Positions 41,081-49,783 of a stretch of DNA of 64,000 nt are shown here, piece after piece. The position numbers were made by a program, and so were the translations under genes. Positions within the stretch are counted from its first letter, which is position 1. Each line of letters opens with the position of its first letter. Under the pieces are notes generated by a model. It searched no databases and was not told the origin of the DNA. It saw only the letters and a program-made list of their open reading frames with translations. Source of the DNA: Flavobacteriales bacterium UBA4110 (GTDB lineage: Bacteria; Bacteroidota; Bacteroidia; Flavobacteriales; Weeksellaceae); assembly GCA_002383165.1 (NCBI GenBank), contig DFXK01000008.1, forward strand, positions 1-64,000. Reading direction: 5' to 3'.

Positions 41081-41115
41081 AAAAAATCCCGGAGAATCTT
41101 TCTTCGGGATTTTTT
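41081..41115. terminator. bidirectional terminator
   Basis: A 16-bp stem (41081-41096 with 41100-41115, one G-T pair) with a 3-base loop, between convergent genes. Confidence 0.9.
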
Positions 41116-41119
41116 ATTC

Positions 41120-41461
41120 TTAATCTCTTTCAAAAATTGTTGAGAACGCCGATGTTACCAGCGACAGCAAGATACTGAACAGCAGCGCCCACCAGAAGCC
41201 ATCCACCTGCATGCTTCTCATCACGTAAGCTGCAAGAAGAATTATCAAACCGTTAATAACAAAGGAGAACAATCCAAGTGTGAGAATTGTAATCGGCAAT
41301 GATAAAATTGAAAGAATTGGTTTGACGATCAGGTTCAAAAGACCTAAAACAATGGCGAAAATAATAGTTGCGCCAAAGCTGTCAAAATGCACACCTGAAA
41401 GAATTTTGCTGAGCAAAAATGCTGAAATCGCAGTAATCAGCAATCGGATAATAAAGTTCAT
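41120..41461 (-). CDS. small four-helix membrane protein (phage-holin-like PF04020 type)
   Basis: 113 residues, almost all hydrophobic, with four predicted membrane helices. The pattern LGLLNLIVKPILSILSLPIT and TLGLFSFVINGLIILLAAYV is the hallmark of the PF04020 family, called phage holin by similarity only. Role unknown. It shares its terminator with the convergent gene and is downstream of the deformylase-like gene on the same strand (46-base gap). Confidence 0.85.
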   Translation of the reverse strand: MNFIIRLLITAISAFLLSKILSGVHFDSFGATIIFAIVLGLLNLIVKPILSILSLPITILTLGLFSFVINGLIILLAAYVMRSMQVDGFWWALLFSILLSLVTSAFSTIFERD

Positions 41462-41507
41462 AGTTTAAGGTTTTATGGATTATTCTTCTCTATTTCAAAA
41501 ACCAGAC

Positions 41508-42131
41508 CTAATTCTTATTTTTCTGATAAACTTTCACTTCCTTATATTGTAATGCCTTCTCATTCTTGAATTTATCAGGAATTAAAATACCGGAAAGATG
41601 ATCTATCTCGTGTTGTAAAATCACTGCCGTAAAACCTTCCACCATTTCATCGTGCCTTTTGTTATCCAAATCAAAATATTCCAGTCGGATGCTGTAGCTT
41701 CTGTAAAATGTCTCTCGGAACTTATCTATAGAAAGGTCGCCTTCCGGGCCTTTGTTCAGGAGTTCGGAACGCCAAATGATTTTTGGATTGATGAAATATT
41801 CCACAGGATAATCCATTTTATCAAAACGTTGCACCAATATCACATTTCTATTGATGCCAACTTGTGGCGCAGCAATGCCAACACCGCCTTCCGTAGCTGC
41901 CAGAGCAAGCCTCATCCGCTCGATAAGAACCGGAAGTGTTTTGTCTCTAGGCGAGATCTCCTGTGACTGAGCCAGTAAAATCCTGTGCTGCTGTTCATTT
42001 TTTGTTTGGTAAATAGGCAAAGCCGTTTTAGTATTTCCTGCCAGAATCAAGGCTTTTTCATCTTTCGTAAATTTCTGAGAAAATCCATTAATACTTACGA
42101 TAAGCATCAACATAAAAGTAAAATTCCGCAT
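41508..42131 (-). CDS. exported peptide-deformylase-like protein with altered metal ligand
   Basis: 207 residues. The fold motifs of peptide deformylase are clear: GVGIAAPQ at 83-90, a second motif EGDLS at 130-134, and HEIDH at 174-178. In active deformylases the second motif is EGCLS, and its Cys binds the catalytic metal. Here it is Asp 132, while both His and the Glu are kept. The protein also begins with a signal peptide (MRNFTFMLMLIVSINGFSQ), so it is predicted to leave the cytoplasm, unlike the essential enzyme. It is therefore unlikely to be the housekeeping deformylase; it may bind metal differently or have another amidase role. Confidence 0.8.
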   Translation of the reverse strand: MRNFTFMLMLIVSINGFSQKFTKDEKALILAGNTKTALPIYQTKNEQQHRILLAQSQEISPRDKTLPVLIERMRLALAATEGGVGIAAPQVGINRNVILVQRFDKMDYPVEYFINPKIIWRSELLNKGPEGDLSIDKFRETFYRSYSIRLEYFDLDNKRHDEMVEGFTAVILQHEIDHLSGILIPDKFKNEKALQYKEVKVYQKNKN

Positions 42132-42147
42132 CGTTTATTTTTTTTGT

Positions 42148-42155
42148 CAAAGTTA
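42148..42155 (-). promoter_or_regulatory. -7 element of the deformylase-like gene
   Basis: TAACTTTG on the minus strand, 16 bases before the ATG at 42131. Confidence 0.45.
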
Positions 42156-42205
42156 AATATTTTGGGCACCAAATCCTATAATTATGACGTTTGCAGAGGA
42201 CATTA

Positions 42206-42245
42206 AAAACAACTTGATGTTTTCATAAAAAGGTCAAGTTGTTTT
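42206..42245. repeat. inverted repeat and partial tandem copy
   Basis: A 12-bp perfect stem AAAACAACTTGA (42206-42217) with its complement at 42234-42245. The downstream AAAAGGTC..TGTTTTAGT unit is then repeated about 22 bases on. This, the -7 element and the efflux-operon terminator are all I see in the 320-base gap 42132-42453. Confidence 0.55.
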
Positions 42246-42307
42246 AGTGAAAAGGTCTTGATGTTTTTAGTAAAACATACGGACGTTTTTGAGAGTCAAT
42301 CAAATTA

Positions 42308-42346
42308 AACAAAAACGTTCCTCCGGAAAAAATCCTAGAGGAACGC
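42308..42346 (-). terminator. terminator of the czcCBA operon
   Basis: An 8-bp perfect stem CGTTCCTC/GAGGAACG (42316-42323 with 42338-42345), with inner pairs and a T-run following on the minus strand. Confidence 0.8.
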
Positions 42347-42453
42347 AAATAATAGAGAGAAAAATAACAACTATAACTCAATTTATCAATATGGCTTCGA
42401 GAGCCTCAGCCTGACAAATTTGAAATAACATTTAATACTTAATAATTGAAGTG

Positions 42454-45400
42454 TTAGTTAATCACTTCTTTTTTTCTTCTATTGAAAACCCAAAAGATAA
42501 TCGGGAAAATCAATAGTGTCAAAACGGTTGCAGTAAACAGTCCGCCAATTATTACAATTGCCAAAGGTTTCTGAGATTCGGAACCGATTCCTGTAGAAAG
42601 TGCGGCAGGAAGCAACCCAATAGAAGCCATCAAAGCGGTCATCACCACTGGTCTGGTTCTCACTTTCACTCCTTCCATTATCGATGCATCCAGTGACAAA
42701 CCATTCTTGACATTCTGATGGAATTCCGAAATCAAAATCACCCCATTTTGGATACAAATCCCAATCAAGGCAATCATCCCAACTCCGGCAGAAATCCCGA
42801 AGTTCATATGTGTGATATGCAGTGCGATAATAGCTCCAATCAATGCAAAAGGAACGTTCGCCAGAACCAAAAGTGAGTCTTTCATATTTCCAAACAAGAT
42901 GAACAACAGGAAGAAAATCCCGAGAATACTGATAGGAACAACCTGAGCCAATCGGTTGGTTGCTCTTTGCTGATTCTCAAATTGTCCTGTCCAACCAATC
43001 TTGTAACCATCCGGTAACTTGATTTTGTCCACTTTCTTCTGAGCATCGGCAATGGTTCCGCCTAAATCTCTGTCTCGGATAGAAAACTTAACCCCGATAT
43101 AACGTTTGATATCATCTCTGTAAATAAAGGCAGCTCCATTCTCTTTCTCAATCGTACTGATTTCCTTCAACGGAATCTTCGCACCGTCTTGAGTCGGAAC
43201 CATAAGAGAAGCGATGTCTTCCTCATTCTTTCTGTAATCCTCCGCATAACGCAGTCTGATAGGGAATTTTCTTTCGCCATCAAACATCTCGGAGGCTGTT
43301 TTCCCACCGAAAGCCATTTCCAAAACGGCTTGAGCATCGGCTGGTAAAACACCATAAGCGGCCATTTTGTTTCTATCCAAAACCACACTGATTTCCGGCT
43401 GACCAATGTTTTTGATAATTCCTGGTTCTTTCACACCTTCTACATCTTTGATGGATGCCAGAACTTCGTCCGCCAATCTGTCCAAAGTATGCAGGTTATC
43501 GCCATAGATTTTGATTCCATTTTCTGCTTTGAAACCTGCAACAGCTTCGGCAACGTTATCGGAAATTGGTTGAGAATAGTTGAAAGTAATTCCTTGATAA
43601 TTCTTCAATTTTTTATCAATTTCTTCCACCAATTCATCGTAAGTGATTTTTCTTTTCCATTCTTCTCTTGGTTTCAGACTTACGGCAAACTGCACGAATC
43701 CAAAACCATTGGGATCAGTTCCGTCATTACTTCTACCCGTCTGTGCCAAAACGCCCGTCACTTCTGGGAAACTCATAATGTCTTTCTTGAGAATATCGGC
43801 TGTTTTCAGAGATTCTTTGAGTGATGAACTCATCGGCATTTCTGCTGTAATCCAAAGTGAACCTTCATTCAATTGAGGTAAGAATTCTGTTCCAAGGAAT
43901 TTGGCAGAGAATAGAGTAATAGCCAGAATTACCGTCGAAACTAATAAGCTTATTTTCTTATTTCTGAAAGTGAATTTAAACCCTCTTATTACACTTTTAT
44001 CCCAGAAATTCACAAACGGATTATTCTTTTCACGCACATTCTTTTTCAATAGTAAATGTGACATTACAGGAACCAAAGTCAATGTAAAAATCAATGCGCC
44101 TAATAACGCAAATCCTAATGTGAATGCTAATGGAGAGAACATTTTACCTTCTACTTTTTGGAAAGAAAAGATGGGTAAAAGTGAGGTTATGATAATCAGT
44201 TTTGAGAAGAAAATTGCTTTTCCAAGTCCAGTTCCAGTTTGTTTTATCCAGCCACCTTTTGCCATTTTGTTGAAGCGTTCCATCCCGTATTTGTGGGCTT
44301 TGTGGTCGAGCATTACAAATAATCCTTCGACCATCACGACGGCGCCATCTATAATAATCCCGAAATCGACAGCTCCTAATGATAATAAATTGGCGCTCAT
44401 TCCTGCCATCCTCAGACAGAAAAAGGCAAATAATAACGACAATGGGATGATGATGGAAACAATCAAGGTCGTTCGCCAATCCGCCATAAAAATCAAGACA
44501 ATAACCGTCACAAGAATAATTCCTTCCAAAAGATTGTGCATTACTGTTTTAGTTGTAAAATCCATTAGATTCTGACGATCATAGAAGGTTTTCATCTTCA
44601 CATCTTTCGGAAGAATCTTGTTGTTCAGTTCATCAATTTTAGCTTTTACAGCAAGAAGAACTTCCTGTGCATTTTCGCCTTTTCGCATTACCACGATTCC
44701 TTCAACAGTATCAGCTTCATTATCCAACGAAGCCTGACCAACACGAGGCATAGAACCTTCGTGAACATCGGCTACATATTTTACCAAAATTGGGTTTCCA
44801 CCATCGCTGTGAACTGTTATGTTTTCTATATCCGAAATTGATTTTACCAAGCCTATTCCACGAACCACATAAGCTTGTCCGCTTTTCTCGATTACGTCTC
44901 CTCCGACATTCAAGTTACTGTTGGTAACAGCTTCTAAAACTTCGGAAGGTGTCAGATTGTATTTGTCTAATTTTCTTGGGTCGATACTCAACTCAAACAC
45001 CTTATCCTGACCTCCGAAAACGTTGATATCCGCAACACCTGGAACACTTCGTAGTGCTCGGTCAACAACCCAAGTCTGTAATGTTAAAAGGTCTCGTGAA
45101 TCTCTGTCTTTACTTTCGAGTGTATATCGGAAAATCTCTCCGGTTGGTCCGTAAGGTGGCTGAACTTCGGGGTCAATGCCTTCCGGTAAACTCACTGTTC
45201 TCAGCTGATTATTGACCATATTTCGAGCAAAGATATCATCTACTCCATCTTCGAATAATATCTTGACAATGGAAAGTCCAAACATTGTGGTACTTCGGAC
45301 ACTGGTCTTTTTCTGAACAGGACTCATTGCCAGCTCTATTGGTGTGGTAACGAATCGTTCTACTTCTTCTGCACTTCGACCGTTCCATTGGGTAATGATG

Positions 45401-45552
45401 ACGATTTGGGTATTGGTAACATCAGGGAATGCCTCAATCGGCATATTCTTGAAACTGATAAATCCTGCAACTGCCAAAATCGCTACCCAAATAAATGTGA
45501 AAGCTTTATTTTTAAGTGAAAATCCTATGATGTTTTTGATGAATTTGTTCAT
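42454..45552 (-). CDS. czcA: heavy-metal RND efflux pump, CzcA type
   Basis: Proton-driven inner-membrane pump of the heavy-metal RND family. 1032 residues from the ATG at 45550-45552; the frame extends 11 codons upstream without good reason. Two halves each carry six membrane helices and a large periplasmic loop. Near residue 400, DFGIIIDGAVVMVE carries the Asp-Asp-Glu set known in CzcA for divalent ions (Co, Zn, Cd). Other motifs: EVERFVTTPIELAMSP, LFGNMKDSLLVLANVPFAL and RTRPVVMTALMASIGLLP. Last gene of the czcCBA operon; a 258-base repeat-filled gap separates it from czcB. Confidence 0.95.
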   Translation of the reverse strand: MNKFIKNIIGFSLKNKAFTFIWVAILAVAGFISFKNMPIEAFPDVTNTQIVIITQWNGRSAEEVERFVTTPIELAMSPVQKKTSVRSTTMFGLSIVKILFEDGVDDIFARNMVNNQLRTVSLPEGIDPEVQPPYGPTGEIFRYTLESKDRDSRDLLTLQTWVVDRALRSVPGVADINVFGGQDKVFELSIDPRKLDKYNLTPSEVLEAVTNSNLNVGGDVIEKSGQAYVVRGIGLVKSISDIENITVHSDGGNPILVKYVADVHEGSMPRVGQASLDNEADTVEGIVVMRKGENAQEVLLAVKAKIDELNNKILPKDVKMKTFYDRQNLMDFTTKTVMHNLLEGIILVTVIVLIFMADWRTTLIVSIIIPLSLLFAFFCLRMAGMSANLLSLGAVDFGIIIDGAVVMVEGLFVMLDHKAHKYGMERFNKMAKGGWIKQTGTGLGKAIFFSKLIIITSLLPIFSFQKVEGKMFSPLAFTLGFALLGALIFTLTLVPVMSHLLLKKNVREKNNPFVNFWDKSVIRGFKFTFRNKKISLLVSTVILAITLFSAKFLGTEFLPQLNEGSLWITAEMPMSSSLKESLKTADILKKDIMSFPEVTGVLAQTGRSNDGTDPNGFGFVQFAVSLKPREEWKRKITYDELVEEIDKKLKNYQGITFNYSQPISDNVAEAVAGFKAENGIKIYGDNLHTLDRLADEVLASIKDVEGVKEPGIIKNIGQPEISVVLDRNKMAAYGVLPADAQAVLEMAFGGKTASEMFDGERKFPIRLRYAEDYRKNEEDIASLMVPTQDGAKIPLKEISTIEKENGAAFIYRDDIKRYIGVKFSIRDRDLGGTIADAQKKVDKIKLPDGYKIGWTGQFENQQRATNRLAQVVPISILGIFFLLFILFGNMKDSLLVLANVPFALIGAIIALHITHMNFGISAGVGMIALIGICIQNGVILISEFHQNVKNGLSLDASIMEGVKVRTRPVVMTALMASIGLLPAALSTGIGSESQKPLAIVIIGGLFTATVLTLLIFPIIFWVFNRRKKEVIN

Positions 45553-45589
45553 ACTTTTTATTTTATATTGAAATTGCAACTGCATTTTA

Positions 45590-45655
45590 TCGCCAAGTCC
45601 GCAAAGATTTTTTTACAAACTATATGTTTTTAAGTTCGCAAAGCCGTAAAACTTA
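45590..45655. repeat. family B-like repeat in the czcB-czcA gap
   Basis: TTTATCGCCAAGTCCGCAAAG and TTCGCAAAGCCGTAAAACTT, divergent relatives of the CGCAAAGGCGCAAA repeats at 20315 and 31334. Confidence 0.55.
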
Positions 45656-45659
45656 GCAA

Positions 45660-45807
45660 AAACTAATAAAATTGAATTGCAAATGCGTGAGGGCGAAGGG
45701 CATTGTCGGAGCTCTTCCCAGAAACCTTGAAAGGTTTTTGGAAAGCGACTGCCCGTAGACCGGCCCGCTTGTTCCGATTGCAAATCGGGACAAAGGGACA
45801 CGCCCAA
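45660..45807 (-). repeat. GC-rich structured intergenic repeat (family G)
   Basis: About 150 bases much richer in GC than the surroundings, containing CGGTCTACGGGCAGTCGC on the minus strand and two strong hairpins (45718-45741 and 45769-45793, the latter 11 bp with a 3-base loop). I recognise this type of sequence from many intergenic positions in flavobacterial genomes. The open frame across it gives only repeat-derived residues and is not a gene. Confidence 0.75.
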
Positions 45808-45810
45808 ATT

Positions 45811-46893
45811 TTAGTTATTCAAAGATCGATAAATCAATAATTGATTAGTGGTCACAATACTTTCTCCTTCCGAAAGTCCTTCTGAAACATAAGTTGTCTC
45901 CGAGTTTTGTTTCAAAATCTTAAGTTCTTTGACTTTGATATCGGTTTGCGATTTGTAAACCACGGCAAAATATCTGTTGTCATCAAAAATCACCGCCTTG
46001 GACGGAATCGCCAGTGCTGTTTCATTTTCCGAAGACGAAACACGAATAGTCGCTTTGCTATCAGGAATCAACAATCCTTGAGAATTGTCCAAGACTACCC
46101 TAGCCTGCATTGCTTTGGTATCAGGATTTATGATTTTGAAAATTTTGTCGATTTTTCCGTAAAAAACCTTGTCAGGATATGATAATGTAGAAACTTGAGC
46201 CTTCATCCCCAGTGTGATTTTATCGATGTCAGCTTCATTCACATTCATTATTGCCCAAACATTTTTAGTATTGGCAACATCGAAAATATTATCGCTTCTG
46301 TCGCTTCTCAGTTCCATATCTTTGTTGATATCTTTGTGAACAATGTAACCATTAATAGGCGAAATCACACTGTAGATATTTCCACTTTTCACATTGTAAA
46401 CTGTGCTTACATCTTTGGAACGTTTCAACGCGTCTTTTGCTTTTTTGACTTGGCTTTCGGCTTCAAGGACATCTTTTTCTGTATTCAGTTTTCCAGCGTA
46501 CATTTCTTTTGTGACACGAAGATTATTCTCGGCAACGATTAAATCGTTTTTAGAATCACTCACATCTTTCTGCACTTCTGCCAACTCGGTACTTCTAATC
46601 GTTGCTAAAACCTGACCTTTGGTAACATAATCTCCCAATTCTACGTTTACACTCAGAACGTTCCCGCCAACTAATGGAAAAATGTCGATGTATTTATTTT
46701 TGTCCGCAGAGATTTTTCCATAGAAACTGTATTCATCCTCGATAAATTTCTTTTCTACTTTTGCAAAGGTTGTACTTTTCAGCATCGTATTACTGAGCTC
46801 AAAACCTTTTGTGACTTCTGGAGCAGTTTCTTCCTTTTTTGAACAACAAACTAAAACTGCTGAAAGGATAATTGGTATAAAAATTTTTCGCAT
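45811..46893 (-). CDS. czcB: RND efflux periplasmic adaptor lipoprotein, CzcB type
   Basis: Membrane-fusion protein linking CzcA to CzcC. 360 residues, with a lipobox (AVLVCC, Cys 16 or 17), barrel-sandwich hybrid halves (GGNVLSVNVELGDYVTKGQVLATI near 73 and VISPINGYIVHKDINKDMELR near 180) around an alpha-helical hairpin rich in Lys and Glu. Its start overlaps the czcC stop (TAATG), so the two are coupled. Confidence 0.93.
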   Translation of the reverse strand: MRKIFIPIILSAVLVCCSKKEETAPEVTKGFELSNTMLKSTTFAKVEKKFIEDEYSFYGKISADKNKYIDIFPLVGGNVLSVNVELGDYVTKGQVLATIRSTELAEVQKDVSDSKNDLIVAENNLRVTKEMYAGKLNTEKDVLEAESQVKKAKDALKRSKDVSTVYNVKSGNIYSVISPINGYIVHKDINKDMELRSDRSDNIFDVANTKNVWAIMNVNEADIDKITLGMKAQVSTLSYPDKVFYGKIDKIFKIINPDTKAMQARVVLDNSQGLLIPDSKATIRVSSSENETALAIPSKAVIFDDNRYFAVVYKSQTDIKVKELKILKQNSETTYVSEGLSEGESIVTTNQLLIYRSLNN

Positions 46894-48140
46894 TAATAAA
46901 AGATTTTGGTTTGCACTAATTGATTCAGCTGTTCTGCAGAAATCATAATCTGTTTTTTCATCTCATAAACCTGTAAAACAGTTTGTCTGTAACTCTCCAT
47001 AAAGTCAGTGAATTCTATCAGACTGACATTACCGCTTCGGAAATTTTTAAGAATCCCGTTATAAACCGTTTCCAGATTTTCTAAATCGATTGGCTTTAAT
47101 TCAAAATATTGGTCGTATTGGTTTTTCCAAGTTTGATAAGCCGATTCCACCTGAGTTTCGAGGTTCAGTTTTTGATATTCTGAGTTTTTTTCGTTTTGCT
47201 GAATCGCATATTTTGCTTTCTCAACATTACCTTTATTCGATTTCCAAAGTGGAATTTGAATTCCGAATTTCAGATTGACTTCATTATTGAAAGTTCCGGA
47301 AGCTTGGTCATATTCGGCTCCGAGATTAAGGTCTGGAACATTGAGTGATTTCTGCCATTGTGCGTAAAGCTTGCTGTTATCAATCAATTTTAAATTGTAG
47401 AGATAATCTGCATTGTTTTGTAACGCTTTTTCTTGAAGAATTTCCAAATCTCCGAAAGGTTGAGAAATTAGAATTTCGTTTTCTTCAGGTTTTGAGATTT
47501 TAGCAGTTGTTTTTTCCTGATTCCCCGTCAAAACTTTCATCGTTTGTTGATAACCAAGAATATTATTATTGATTTCAATCTTATCATTATTCAACTGAAT
47601 CACAATACTTTGAAGTCTTACAAAATCTTTTAAAGAAATATTACCTTTGTCTGTCTGAACTTTGTAAGCCGACAAAAGCTCGTTCATATATTTCAACTGA
47701 GCATCAATACTGATTTGCTTTTTTTGCTCATAAATCAAGTTGTAAAAAGTGCTTCTCAACTGCGAACGAAGATCAACCAATAATTGATTGAACTGCAGTT
47801 GCGAAAGCTCCTTGTTTGACTTTGCAAATTGGATTTCGTTCTTCTTTTTTCCGCCCAAATAAATCAGTTGCGTGATTTCTACACCTTTGGCTCGCCCTAT
47901 ATCAAAAACTCTTTTCTCTTGTGGATTTACAGCATTGACGTAACCTTCGATTTGTGGAAGTTCCCAAATTTTTGCCTGCATAATATCGGCATCAGCCATA
48001 TTGATATTGTATTGTGCAGCGAGAAGTTGGAGGTTGTTTTTTTGAAATGCTAATTCGCAATCCTGAAGAGACATCTGCAGCTGTCCGGAAAGACCAACAA
48101 ATGCCGAAACGGATAACATCAATGTTGTTATTTTGTTCAT
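46893..48140 (-). CDS. czcC: outer-membrane efflux channel, TolC family (CzcC type)
   Basis: 415 residues from the ATG at 48138-48140, with a signal peptide (LMLSVSAFVGLSGQ). Two repeated OEP (outer membrane efflux protein) units with long helices follow: AQYNINMADADIMQAKIW early and FGIQIPLWKSNKGNVEKAKYA late. First gene of the operon. Four 11-bp boxes lie upstream (48180-48223), placing control by the adjacent two-component system here. Confidence 0.92.
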   Translation of the reverse strand: MNKITTLMLSVSAFVGLSGQLQMSLQDCELAFQKNNLQLLAAQYNINMADADIMQAKIWELPQIEGYVNAVNPQEKRVFDIGRAKGVEITQLIYLGGKKKNEIQFAKSNKELSQLQFNQLLVDLRSQLRSTFYNLIYEQKKQISIDAQLKYMNELLSAYKVQTDKGNISLKDFVRLQSIVIQLNNDKIEINNNILGYQQTMKVLTGNQEKTTAKISKPEENEILISQPFGDLEILQEKALQNNADYLYNLKLIDNSKLYAQWQKSLNVPDLNLGAEYDQASGTFNNEVNLKFGIQIPLWKSNKGNVEKAKYAIQQNEKNSEYQKLNLETQVESAYQTWKNQYDQYFELKPIDLENLETVYNGILKNFRSGNVSLIEFTDFMESYRQTVLQVYEMKKQIMISAEQLNQLVQTKIFY

Positions 48141-48161
48141 TCTTATCTCGTTTTGGTTTTG

Positions 48162-48169
48162 CAAAAATG
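48162..48169 (-). promoter_or_regulatory. probable czcCBA -7 element
   Basis: CATTTTTG on the minus strand (one mismatch to TAnnTTTG), 21 bases before czcC. The 11-bp boxes begin 10 bases upstream and cover the -33 region. Confidence 0.4.
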
Positions 48170-48179
48170 GCTTTCTGAG

Positions 48180-48223
48180 ATTAAAACGGACTTAAATGTG
48201 GCTTAAAAAAAGCTTAATTGTGG
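48180..48223. promoter_or_regulatory. four tandem 11-bp boxes, probable response-regulator operator
   Basis: ATTAAAACGGA, CTTAAATGTGG, CTTAAAAAAAG and CTTAATTGTGG follow each other without gaps, each 11 bases, sharing [AC]TTAA at the same phase. OmpR/PhoB-type regulators bind direct repeats of 11-bp period. The regulator encoded at 49784 is of this type. Confidence 0.7.
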
Positions 48224-48234
48224 TTTGGAAGAAA

Positions 48235-48260
48235 AGATAATAGACGGATAGATGATAGAC
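48235..48260. repeat. family D repeat, copy 2
   Basis: Reverse complement matches the right arm of the copy at 26477-26507 in 25 of 26 bases. Confidence 0.75.
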
Positions 48261-48272
48261 TTTTGTGCATAG

Positions 48273-48325
48273 TTTGTCATTCCGGAGGAATTTAAACGAT
48301 GCTGAGATTCCTCCGGAATGACAAA
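48273..48325. repeat. palindromic repeat family A, copy 4 (perfect)
   Basis: Perfect 19-bp arms (48273-48291 and 48307-48325) with a 15-base loop, containing GTCATTCCGGAGGAAT and its complement. It could also terminate the sensor-kinase transcript. Confidence 0.88.
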
Positions 48326-48349
48326 TATTATTTACTAAAAATCAAAAAA

Positions 48350-49714
48350 TTACTTGTTGAAAACCACGGTAAAAAGATTCTCACTGTCCGAAAGTGAAGA
48401 ATAAGTGATGTCTGCTTTATGATATTCCAAAATACGTTTTACGATGCGCAAACCAAGACCAGAACCTGCTTTGTTCTGAGAATTACTTCCTCTCATAAAG
48501 GCTTCGAAAAGTTTGTCTCTTTCTTCAATCGGAATAGTTGAACCGATGGAAAATACGTTGACGATAATCCTAAAATCGGTTTCCTTAATCGAAATATCAA
48601 CTTCCTGATTATCTGAATATAAAGCTGCGTTTTTGAACAAATTAATAAATGTAATCTCCAATAAAGATTTAACACCTTTCACTGTTAAAATAGAGTCTTC
48701 TATACTTTCTTCATCAATCTGAAAATCCATTTTGAAGTCGGGAAAATTACGAAGGACCGTTTCGAAAGCATCAAAAACAACTTCATCAATCCTTACTTCT
48801 TCATAGACACTCGCGATGCCTTCTTTATCGAATTTGGAAAGTAAAAGCAAGGATTTGGTAAGGTCTGACAATTGATAAACATCCTGCAACATCTGCTGCA
48901 AAGTAGTTTTAGTTTTATCCGAGTGATTTTCTAATTGAATCAAATTCTCTAACTGAAAAGCCATCCTTGTCAAAGGGGTTCGCATCTCGTGAGCCGCACT
49001 GGAATTGAAATCTTTTTGAGATTGGAAAACATCGTTTAATCTGCTTGTCATTAGATTAAATGATTTTGCCAAAACACCAATTTCGTCTTGAGAATTTTTT
49101 ACTACAACAGGAGTTGTTAATTTATGTACGCTGATATCGGAAATATCAGACTTTAAAATTTCCAAAGGTTCAAGGAATTTGGAAACCAGATAATAGCTGA
49201 AAAACCAAATCAACAGAATACTTACGACGTAAGAAAAAATCAGCATATATTTCAAGAAATCCAATTTGGATTGTCCAGTAACATCTTGAGCACTAGTTAA
49301 AATATAATAATTTTCGCCTTTTATTGTTCTTAAAGCTGCAAAAATCTCGGGAACAGAATTCTCCTGATATATCGTTTTTTCTTTGTCCAGCCGATCTAAT
49401 AATTTTTGGTCCCAAGTAATTTTTTTATCTTTTAAAGTACTATAAACCAAACTTTTGTCTTTTCCAAAAATCATAATATTCTCATTCAGAAGAACATTAT
49501 CAGAATTCTCATCAAAGAAAATAGGCGCTTCTTTTTCAAAATCGCCAGATTTTTCAATAAAATTGACTGTGAAAACCAAACGCTTTTGAAACCTTTCCCG
49601 GAATTCGTCTTTTCTAAAATCATTGAAAGAAACGTACACAATAAACATCATAATCCCAAAAATTAAGGAAAATGCGATGCTTAAACTGATTGCTATTCTA
49701 CGTTTCAAAGACAT
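48350..49714 (-). CDS. sensor histidine kinase of the efflux operon (CzcS-like)
   Basis: 454 residues with two membrane helices (about 8-30 and 155-180) flanking a periplasmic sensor part, then a HAMP region. The phosphorylated His 242 is in SSAAHEMRTPLTRMAF, and the ATP-binding domain carries NLFKNAALYS and GSGLGLRIVKRI. It pairs with the response regulator encoded 70 bases upstream on the same strand. Metal sensing is inferred from the adjacent czcCBA operon, as for CzcRS and CusRS. Confidence 0.92.
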   Translation of the reverse strand: MSLKRRIAISLSIAFSLIFGIMMFIVYVSFNDFRKDEFRERFQKRLVFTVNFIEKSGDFEKEAPIFFDENSDNVLLNENIMIFGKDKSLVYSTLKDKKITWDQKLLDRLDKEKTIYQENSVPEIFAALRTIKGENYYILTSAQDVTGQSKLDFLKYMLIFSYVVSILLIWFFSYYLVSKFLEPLEILKSDISDISVHKLTTPVVVKNSQDEIGVLAKSFNLMTSRLNDVFQSQKDFNSSAAHEMRTPLTRMAFQLENLIQLENHSDKTKTTLQQMLQDVYQLSDLTKSLLLLSKFDKEGIASVYEEVRIDEVVFDAFETVLRNFPDFKMDFQIDEESIEDSILTVKGVKSLLEITFINLFKNAALYSDNQEVDISIKETDFRIIVNVFSIGSTIPIEERDKLFEAFMRGSNSQNKAGSGLGLRIVKRILEYHKADITYSSLSDSENLFTVVFNK

Positions 49715-49783
49715 AAATTAATTATGAATGATTAATGATAAATGATGAATGATTGCTGTCTGAGTTTTAAAATTCCCAAACTC

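Noticed and set aside
43901..44575. 224-codon plus-strand frame
   Set aside because: Antisense to czcA, whose RND motifs are beyond doubt; a shadow frame with biased composition.
45613..45807. 64-codon minus-strand frame in the czcB-czcA gap
   Set aside because: It lies wholly in the GC-rich intergenic repeat; its residues reflect repeat hairpins and no protein family.
49715..49783. ATGAATGATTAATGATAAATGATGAATG tandem between kinase and regulator genes as an operator
   Set aside because: Short AT-rich repeats of this form occur in several gaps here (for example near 52037), so it is more likely a dispersed simple repeat than a binding site; motif shown only as position 49731-49755.
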